Shown here: in pieces, positions 57,453 to 64,000 of the stretch
How positions within the stretch are numbered: position 1 is the first letter of the stretch
How the letters are laid out: each line of letters opens with the position of its first letter
Origin: Nocardioides sp. YIM 152315
GTDB taxonomy: Bacteria; Actinomycetota; Actinomycetes; Propionibacteriales; Nocardioidaceae
Length of the DNA stretch: 64,000 nt
Assembly (NCBI RefSeq): GCF_029210375.1
Contig: NZ_JARGER010000038.1
Span: 62,001 to 126,000 of the forward strand
Direction of reading: 5' to 3'
The notes under the pieces: model-generated
What the model was told of the DNA's origin: nothing
The model's database searches: none
The model's input: only the letters and a program-made list of their open reading frames with translations
Position numbers and translations under genes: made by a program

Positions 57453-57504
57453 GCACCCAGCCTCACACACCGCACCACACGACCCCGCCCGGTACCGTGC
57501 AGCC

Positions 57505-58554
57505 GTGTCCGTGCTCCGCGACCGCCTCCGCTCCGGCGTCGAGGGCCTGACGCCCGGCTACTTCGCCCTCGTCATGGCCAGCGGCATCCTCTCGGTGGGG
57601 ATGGCGCTGCAGGGCCACCGGACCCTGTCGTCGGTGCTGCTGGCGATCTGCGTGACCGCCTTCGTCGTGCTGCTGTCCCTCACCGCGTGGCGGTTCGTCG
57701 CCTTCCGGCACGCGGCCGTCGACGACTTCGTCGACCCCCGGCGCGGCTTCGGCTACTTCACGTTCGTCGCCGGCACCAACGTGCTCGGCGTCCGGCTCGG
57801 GCTCGACGGCCACTACACCGCGACCGCCGTGCTGCTCGCCCTCGCGGGCACGGCCTGGCTGGTGCTGGGGTACGTCGTGCCGTGGACGGCGGTGCTCGGG
57901 CGGCAGGAGCGGCCCGTGGTGGCGACCGCCAACGGCACCTGGTTCATCTGGACGGTGGGCACCCAGTCGGTGGCGACGGCGGCCGCGACGCTGGAGCCCC
58001 ACGTCACGACCGGACGGTCGGCCCTCGCGCTGCTGGCGGTGCTCGCGTGGTCGGTCGGCGTGTTCCTCTACGCCGCCACGGGTGTGGTGGTGACCCTGCG
58101 CCTGATGCTCTACGACTTCGGGCCCGAGGAGCTCAACCCGCCGTACTGGGTGGCGATGGGCGCCCTCGCGATCACCGTGCTCGCCGGTGCCCGCATCGTC
58201 GAGATGGCGGACACGCCGATGGTCGCCGCCACGCGCGGCCTGATCGCGGGCCTGTCGGTGGTGTGCTGGGCGTTCGCGACGTGGCTGATCCCGGTGCTCG
58301 TGGCCGCCGGCTGGTGGCGCCACGTCGTCCGGCGCCTCCCGCTGCGCTACGAGCCGACCCTGTGGAGCATGGTCTTCCCGCTCGGCATGTACGCCGCCGG
58401 CGGGATCTACCTGGGTGAGGCCGACTCGCTGCCGCTGGTCAGCGACATCGCGGGCGCCGAGCTGTGGGTGGCGTTCACGGCCGGCGTGATCGTCTTCGCG
58501 GCGATGCTCTGGCACCTCGGCCGGTGGCTCACCGGACGAGCGTCGCCGGGCTGA
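57505..58554 (+). CDS. TDT/SLAC1-family carrier (tellurite resistance/C4-dicarboxylate type)
   Basis: A 349-aa membrane protein with about 10 helices: LTPGYFALVMASGILSVGMAL is the family N-terminus, and the Gly/Trp-rich EPTLWSMVFPLGMYAAGGIYLG near 290 is typical of the TDT superfamily (TehA, Mae1, SLAC1), which carry anions such as dicarboxylates or sulfite. Substrate unassigned. It is divergent from the sigma gene (52 nt), and its last 26 bases overlap the convergent Uma2 gene. Confidence 0.87.
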   Translation: MSVLRDRLRSGVEGLTPGYFALVMASGILSVGMALQGHRTLSSVLLAICVTAFVVLLSLTAWRFVAFRHAAVDDFVDPRRGFGYFTFVAGTNVLGVRLGLDGHYTATAVLLALAGTAWLVLGYVVPWTAVLGRQERPVVATANGTWFIWTVGTQSVATAAATLEPHVTTGRSALALLAVLAWSVGVFLYAATGVVVTLRLMLYDFGPEELNPPYWVAMGALAITVLAGARIVEMADTPMVAATRGLIAGLSVVCWAFATWLIPVLVAAGWWRHVVRRLPLRYEPTLWSMVFPLGMYAAGGIYLGEADSLPLVSDIAGAELWVAFTAGVIVFAAMLWHLGRWLTGRASPG

Positions 58555-59110
58555 CCGCGAGCGGGAACGGCAGCTCGCTGCGCCAGACCTCCTCGCCGGC
58601 CACCGTCGCGACCTCGACGTACGCGCCGTCCGAGAGCCGCCAGGCGGTGAGGGACGGCCGGTCGGGGTCGACCACCCAGTACGACGTGACCGCGGCCCGC
58701 TCGAAGGCGGCGCGCTTGAGGTTGAGGTCGATCAGGCGGGTGCTGCGGGAGAGCACCTCGACCGCCAGCACGGGGAGGCCCACCATCTTTCGCCCGGCGA
58801 GCTTGGTGCGCGCAGCGACCAGGATGTCGGGCTGGAGGACCGTGGAGTCCGACACGGTGATGTCGAGCGGGGCGAGCATCACCTCGAGGTCATCGGTGCA
58901 GGCCGCGCGCAGCAGGACATGCAGGTTGCCGACGACCCGCTGATGTGGCACGAGCGGCGACGGCGTCACGATCAGCACCCCGTCGACGAGCTCGTAGCGG
59001 TGCCCGTCATCGGGCATCGTCTCGAGATCGGCCGCCGTCAGCGGCCGCCCCCAGGGAAGCGCGAACGGGCCACCCGGCGGCAGTCCGGTCGCGGCGGTCA
59101 TGGAACTCAT
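58529..59110 (-). CDS. Uma2-family endonuclease-like protein
   Basis: A 193-aa PD-(D/E)xK-fold protein of the Uma2 (DUF820) family: DGHRYELVDGVLIVTPSP, LQPDILVAARTK, LAVEVLSRSTRLIDLNLKRAAFERA, with the Asp/Glu/Lys residues needed for catalysis. Function is poorly known; many copies per genome are usual in some phyla. The ATG at 59108-59110, preceded by GGAGG at 5 nt, was chosen. The same frame continues upstream into a hemerythrin-like remnant. Confidence 0.87.
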   Translation of the reverse strand: MSSMTAATGLPPGGPFALPWGRPLTAADLETMPDDGHRYELVDGVLIVTPSPLVPHQRVVGNLHVLLRAACTDDLEVMLAPLDITVSDSTVLQPDILVAARTKLAGRKMVGLPVLAVEVLSRSTRLIDLNLKRAAFERAAVTSYWVVDPDRPSLTAWRLSDGAYVEVATVAGEEVWRSELPFPLAVSPATLVR

Positions 59111-59191
59111 GGTGCCTCCTCGGGTCCATGCCCTCAAGGCTCGGTCACGCTCTGCCCCAACGCGACCTCTCATCCACAGGCGGGCGGTCGA

Positions 59192-59269
59192 CGTCAGCCG
59201 GACGTGGTGCGCCTCGTCCATCAGCCCAGCGATCGGCTCGACCTCCCGGCGGCCGCAGTGCTCGCACAT
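59192..59269 (-). pseudogene. Possible remnant of a hemerythrin-like protein N-terminus
   Basis: An ATG at 59267-59269 opens MCEHCGRREVEPIAGL followed by MDEAHHVRLT, resembling the N-terminus of actinobacterial hemerythrin-domain proteins (MC-x2-CG-x-R..., ...EH). The similarity stops after about 26 codons and the frame runs on toward the Uma2 start without a stop. It may be a degraded gene fragment or coincidence. Confidence 0.35.
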
Positions 59270-59327
59270 GACGTCCGCGGTGCCGCACCGGGGGGCCGCT
59301 GCCAACGGTCGATGGTCCCGAAACGGC

Positions 59328-59362
59328 CGAACGGCCCCGGTCCAGGAGACCGGGGCCGTTCG
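59328..59362. terminator. groEL terminator hairpin
   Basis: Perfect 15-bp stem CGAACGGCCCCGGTC / GACCGGGGCCGTTCG with a 5-nt loop, 23 nt beyond the groEL stop codon. A T-tract is absent, as is common in high-GC actinobacteria. The hairpin alone accounts for most of the 274-bp gap between Uma2 and groEL besides the hemerythrin-like fragment. Confidence 0.85.
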
Positions 59363-59384
59363 GGTGTTGCTACGAGAGCGGGAA

Positions 59385-61124
<1,740 letters not shown>

Positions 61125-61143
61125 TCAACGTCGCCGTTCCGGT

Positions 61144-61170
61144 TTGTCACTCTCGGGTCGAGAGTGCCAG
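61144..61170. promoter_or_regulatory. CIRCE-like operator 2 (HrcA site) of groEL
   Basis: TTGTCACTC-N9-GAGTGCCAG, with the standard 9-nt spacer; it matches the CIRCE consensus TTAGCACTC-N9-GAGTGCTAA at 7 of 9 positions in each arm (by strand). It lies 131 nt upstream of the groEL start, nearer than the other site. Confidence 0.75.
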
Positions 61171-61178
61171 CGTCATGT

Positions 61179-61205
61179 TTAGCACTCGACCCTGGCGAGT
61201 GCAAG
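61179..61205. promoter_or_regulatory. CIRCE operator 1 (HrcA site) of groEL
   Basis: TTAGCACTC-N9-GAGTGCAAG: the left arm is identical to the CIRCE consensus and the right arm matches 7 of 9. HrcA represses chaperonin genes from such sites and is released on heat stress. It sits between the groEL start and the ATP-grasp stop at 61219, so it controls groEL only. Confidence 0.9.
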
Positions 61206-61218
61206 CAGCGGGCGCGGC

Positions 61219-62076
61219 TCAGGGTCGCCGCCCCGCCCGCTCGACGACGAGGTCGGCGAACGGCGCGGCGTTGTCGGGCGCGACGCCGAGGTAGAGCCCC
61301 GGCTCGATCAGCTCCAGCTCGCTGACGACCAACCGCCCGTCGTACTCCATGAGGTCGACGCGGGCGTAGGCGAGGTCGGCGTCCAGTCGCTCCGCGGTGG
61401 ACGCGACGGCCCGCTCGGCGAGCCGGGTCGTCACCTCGTCCAGGACCCCGGGGCGGGTCGCGCCGCCGTAGAACTCGTGCACGCGGATCTCGCCGCCGGC
61501 CGGGAGCTTGTCGAAGCGGGAGACCGCCCGCCCGTCGAGGACGCAGACCGAGATCTCGCCCTGCGTGCGCACCGACCCGACCAGGGGCTGCACCAGCCAC
61601 GGCGCCGCGGTCAGCCCCTCGAGCGCGGCGTCGTCGATCCCCCGCGCGACCACCACGCCGACGCCGCTGGCACCGATCGCGGGCTTGATGACGACGGTGC
61701 CCCACCGGGCGACGGCGGCCTCGAGCCCGGCGACGAGCGTGCGGTCGTCGAGCAGGATCGTGGGGACGACGGGCACGTCGCCGAGGTCGGTGAGGTAGGA
61801 CTTGTCCGCGTTCCACGCGAAGACGTCCGCGCCGTTGAGCAGGCGCGTCTCCTCGTGCACCGACCGCGCCCAGGCCAGGAACTCGGCGCAGCGCCGGTGG
61901 TAGTCCCAGGTGCTGCGTACGGCGACCACGTCGGCAGCGCCCCAGTCGACGGCCGGGTCGTCCCAGCACGCCCAGGCCGCGTCCACGCCGCGCTCGGCCA
62001 GGGCGGCGAGGAGCAGGTCACCGCCGGGCTCGCCGTCGGGCATGAGGTTGAAGGTGGCGAGGAGCGCGCGCGTCAC
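61219..62076 (-). CDS. ATP-grasp domain protein (RimK/glutathione synthetase-like)
   Basis: A 285-aa ligase-fold protein. ATP-binding segments: VVAVRSTWDYHRR, WNADKSYLTDLG, TVVIKPAIGASGVGVVVARG (near 125-145) and YARVDLMEYDGRLVVSELELIEPGLYLG near 245-270, where Asp/Glu bind magnesium. Members join a carboxylate to an amine or thiol; the actual substrate is unknown. GTG start. It follows the LacI gene by 17 nt on the same strand and is probably cotranscribed with it. Confidence 0.88.
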   Translation of the reverse strand: MTRALLATFNLMPDGEPGGDLLLAALAERGVDAAWACWDDPAVDWGAADVVAVRSTWDYHRRCAEFLAWARSVHEETRLLNGADVFAWNADKSYLTDLGDVPVVPTILLDDRTLVAGLEAAVARWGTVVIKPAIGASGVGVVVARGIDDAALEGLTAAPWLVQPLVGSVRTQGEISVCVLDGRAVSRFDKLPAGGEIRVHEFYGGATRPGVLDEVTTRLAERAVASTAERLDADLAYARVDLMEYDGRLVVSELELIEPGLYLGVAPDNAAPFADLVVERAGRRP

Positions 62077-62093
62077 CGGGCGAGGCTACCGAC

Positions 62094-63113
62094 TCAGGCG
62101 CTGCCCCGGACCACGAGATGCGTCGGCAGCATCCGGCCCGGCTGCGGCGTACCGGGCTCGCGGGTCGCCGCGAGCACCACGGCCACCATCTCTCGCCCCA
62201 TCTGCTCGGGGGACTGGTGCACGGTCGTGAGCGGCGGGGTCGTCGACTGGGCGATCGGGGCGTCCTCGAAGCCGACGACCGCGACGTCCTCGGGCACCTT
62301 CAGGCCGGCCTCGCCGAGTGCCCGCAGCGCCCCGGCGGCCATCAGGTCGTTGGCACAGAAGACGGCGTCGACCGCGCCGCCCGCGAGCAGCGCGCGCATC
62401 GCCTCCTCACCGCTCGCCTGCCCGAAGTCGCCGCGCGCGACGAGGCGCTCCTCGACCGGCACCCCGGCGGCGGCGATCGCGTCGGCGTACCCCTCGTAGC
62501 GCGAGTGGCCCGCGACCATGTCGGACGGACCGGCGATGGTGGCGACGTGGCGACGCCCGAGGCCGAGCAGGTGCTCGACCGCCAGCCGCGCGCCCTGGAC
62601 GTTGTCGACGTCGACGAAGTCGTGATCGACCTCGGCGCCGGCGCGCCCGCCCACCACGAGGGGTACGCCGTGGGCCCGGATCCGCGCGGGCAGCTCGTCG
62701 TCGTCGTGGAGCGACAGGAGCAGCACCCCGTCGACGTGCTGGCGGGTGAGGTACTCGTCGAGTGCACCGCGCCGGCGCGAGGCCTGCGCGAGCACGAGGA
62801 TCAGCTGCCGGTCCGCCTCGGCCAGCGCCGAGCCGATGCCGCGGATGACGCCGGCGAAGAACGGCTCACCGAACACCCGCTCCTCGGACTCGGCGATGAC
62901 CAGGGCGATCGCGTCGGTGCGCCGGGTGACCAGGGCGCGGGCCGCGGCGTTCGGCACGTAGCCGAGCTCGTCGATCGCCTGCTGCACCGCCAGGCGCGCG
63001 CGTTCGGACACCTTCTCCCCGCCGTTGATCACGCGGGACGCGGTGCCTCGGCCGACCCCGGCTCGCGCGGCGACCTCCTCGAGGGTGGGGCGGGAGCGCA
63101 GCGGCCGGGTCAT
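62094..63113 (-). CDS. LacI-family transcriptional regulator
   Basis: A 339-aa repressor: HTH LEEVAARAGVGRGTASRVIN (residues 11-30), hinge helix AARALVTRRTDAIALV, and a periplasmic-binding-protein-like effector domain (FFAGVIRGIGSALAEADRQL, VAVVGFEDAPIAQSTTPPLTTVHQ). It resembles the CebR-type sugar regulators of actinobacteria. A CebR-like operator palindrome lies 192 nt upstream (63305-63318). No sugar transporter or glycosidase is within the window; the regulon may be elsewhere. Confidence 0.92.
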   Translation of the reverse strand: MTRPLRSRPTLEEVAARAGVGRGTASRVINGGEKVSERARLAVQQAIDELGYVPNAAARALVTRRTDAIALVIAESEERVFGEPFFAGVIRGIGSALAEADRQLILVLAQASRRRGALDEYLTRQHVDGVLLLSLHDDDELPARIRAHGVPLVVGGRAGAEVDHDFVDVDNVQGARLAVEHLLGLGRRHVATIAGPSDMVAGHSRYEGYADAIAAAGVPVEERLVARGDFGQASGEEAMRALLAGGAVDAVFCANDLMAAGALRALGEAGLKVPEDVAVVGFEDAPIAQSTTPPLTTVHQSPEQMGREMVAVVLAATREPGTPQPGRMLPTHLVVRGSA

Positions 63114-63432
63114 GGCGTCAGTATGCCGACGGCGGCGCGCCCCCGAGGCGCGAACCGACGTGCGAACGGCGGGCCCGGGCCGTCGAGGAGTCCCCGGGCC
63201 CGCCGCACGTCGGGGCTCGTCCCCGGACCGAGGTCCCGGGCGAGCGCTCCCCCACGCCGTTGCGAGGCCATCGCGCGGTCCACCCCTCGTCGCGTCGTGG
63301 TTGATGGGAGCGTTCCCACCGCTCACTCTGCGGTCTGCGGCACCGCCTGTCAAGGAGGTCCCGTCGATTTCCGCGGTCCCCGCCCGTCATCGCGGTGTCA
63401 GACTCAAAGCCGTCGACGAGAGGAAACCCGTC
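63114..63432. other. Intergenic region with hairpin and LacI-type operator
   Basis: 319 bp between divergent lacI and YCII genes. It holds a perfect 12-bp inverted repeat (63168-63179 and 63193-63204; GGCGGGCCCGGG arms, 13-nt loop) in the lacI leader, and the operator at 63305-63318. No ORF with convincing coding character was seen. Confidence 0.6.
63305..63318. promoter_or_regulatory. CebR/LacI-type operator palindrome
   Basis: TGGGAGCGTTCCCA differs at one base from TGGGAGCGCTCCCA, the operator of CebR-like cellobiose regulators of actinobacteria. It sits in the shared leader of the lacI and YCII genes, so autoregulation is likely. Confidence 0.75.
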
Positions 63433-63801
63433 ATGACCACCTACGTCCTCCTGCTCCCGGGTGACGAGAGCACCTGGGAGTCCGCCTCCGAGCAGGTCCG
63501 CGCCGACGTCTACGCCAGGCACGGCGAGTTCGCCCGGCTGCTCGCCGAGCGCGGGCACACGATCACCGGCGGCGCCGAGCTCACGCACTCGCGCGAGGCC
63601 CGGCAGGTCCGTCGTACCGACTCCGGCATCGCCGTGACGGAGGGACCGTACGCCGAGACCGTCGAGCAGCTCACCGGCTTCTACGTCGTCGAGAGCGACG
63701 ACCTCGACGACCTGCTCGAGGTCTGCGGAGTCCTCGCCGACGGCGACGGACCCGTCGAGGTGCGCGCGGCCGTGGGCGGCGCGGACGGCCCGACGTCATG
63801 A
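63433..63801 (+). CDS. YCII-domain protein
   Basis: A 122-aa YCII/DGPF-fold protein: MTTYVLLLPGDESTWE, FARLLAERGHTITGGAELTHS, and DGPF-like GIAVTEGPYAETVEQLTGFYVVESDDLDDLLEVC, in which acidic/His residues form the family's putative active site. In actinobacteria such genes often precede an ECF sigma factor gene; the next gene overlaps it. RBS GAGAGG before the ATG. Function is unknown. Confidence 0.88.
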   Translation: MTTYVLLLPGDESTWESASEQVRADVYARHGEFARLLAERGHTITGGAELTHSREARQVRRTDSGIAVTEGPYAETVEQLTGFYVVESDDLDDLLEVCGVLADGDGPVEVRAAVGGADGPTS

Positions 63802-64000
63802 GGTTCGTGCTGCTGATGTCCGAGGCCGACCACTTCGCCAACTGGGACGCCGCCTCCGAGGAGCATCGCGCCCGGGTCGTCGCGGACTTCGAGGCGTTCG
63901 ACGCGGCCGTCGCCAGGCGAGGCTCGGTCGTCGGTGGCGAGGCGCTCTCGCGGCCCGAGACCGCCCGCACCGTGCGGCCAGGCGACGGCCGGCCGGTGAC
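63798..64000 (+). CDS. YCII-domain protein, N-terminal 67 codons (cut by window edge)
   Basis: The ATG overlaps the previous stop (ATGA). The visible part MRFVLLMSEADHFANWDAA and FDAAVARRGSVVGGEALS is again YCII-like, so this is a second copy of the family in tandem. A sigma factor gene is the usual next neighbour. The C-terminus is beyond position 64000. Confidence 0.75.
   Translation, partial: MRFVLLMSEADHFANWDAASEEHRARVVADFEAFDAAVARRGSVVGGEALSRPETARTVRPGDGRPV

Overview
The window is a gene-dense, high-GC actinobacterial chromosome segment. It has short intergenic gaps, many GTG starts and many 4-base start/stop overlaps. The gene set suggests Nocardioides or a close relative: the str operon (rpsL-rpsG-fusA), an XPB-type helicase cluster, a DUF3027/cold-shock/DUF2530 neighbourhood, and a groES-less groEL behind CIRCE operators. 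The genus is an inference from content only. No phage, plasmid, IS transposase, CRISPR array, rRNA or tRNA was found.

Layout. 1-2.1 kb: str operon on the minus strand; fusA runs off the left edge. 2.3-9.4 kb: MarR-MFS pair, NCS2 purine permease, DUF2530, DUF3027, a second MFS protein, a PASTA-like lipoprotein and a cold-shock protein. 9.5-13 kb: a HAD-LarE fusion, an acyl-CoA synthetase and an SRPBCC protein. 13-20.2 kb: two coupled FHA proteins diverge from the cluster helicase-associated protein, CGNR protein, VOC protein, XPB helicase. 20-34 kb: mixed metabolism, with a monooxygenase-fold protein, Asp/Glu racemase, TrpB2, a 903-aa secreted hydrolase, SerA, a TAP-like peptidase, an MpaB-type oxygenase, an HD protein, CutC and DUF4031. 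34-42.8 kb: GntR regulator, FtsX-type ABC exporter, a gamma-CA-like protein, an alkylation-repair group (AlkB-like, ATL, DUF488), an aldo/keto reductase and an MFS protein. 42.8-56.3 kb: a long minus-strand array for a molybdenum hydroxylase (CoxS/L/M/G-like, form II active-site motif) with dedicated accessory genes (MoxR/CoxD, VWA/CoxE, XdhC/CoxF, MocA-like cytidylyltransferase) and a GAF-type regulator. 56.3-64 kb: ECF sigma with a membrane partner, a TDT-family carrier, Uma2, groEL, an ATP-grasp protein, a LacI regulator and two YCII genes, the last cut by the right edge.

Most unusual signal. There are two small dispersed palindromic element families. One is 66-68 bp, with perfect 16-bp ends of the type GGGATAGTCCCTGACG. 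It occurs three times: once between convergent genes, where it supplies both stop codons, and twice inside genes of the molybdenum hydroxylase system (coxG and xdhC), where it is read through in frame and adds about 22 residues. One copy carries base changes on both arms that keep the hairpin perfectly paired. The second family is a 49-bp three-arm element with alternative hairpins, at 10942 and 28202. A further 168-bp interrupted palindrome at 21468-21635 also lies exactly between two convergent stop codons.
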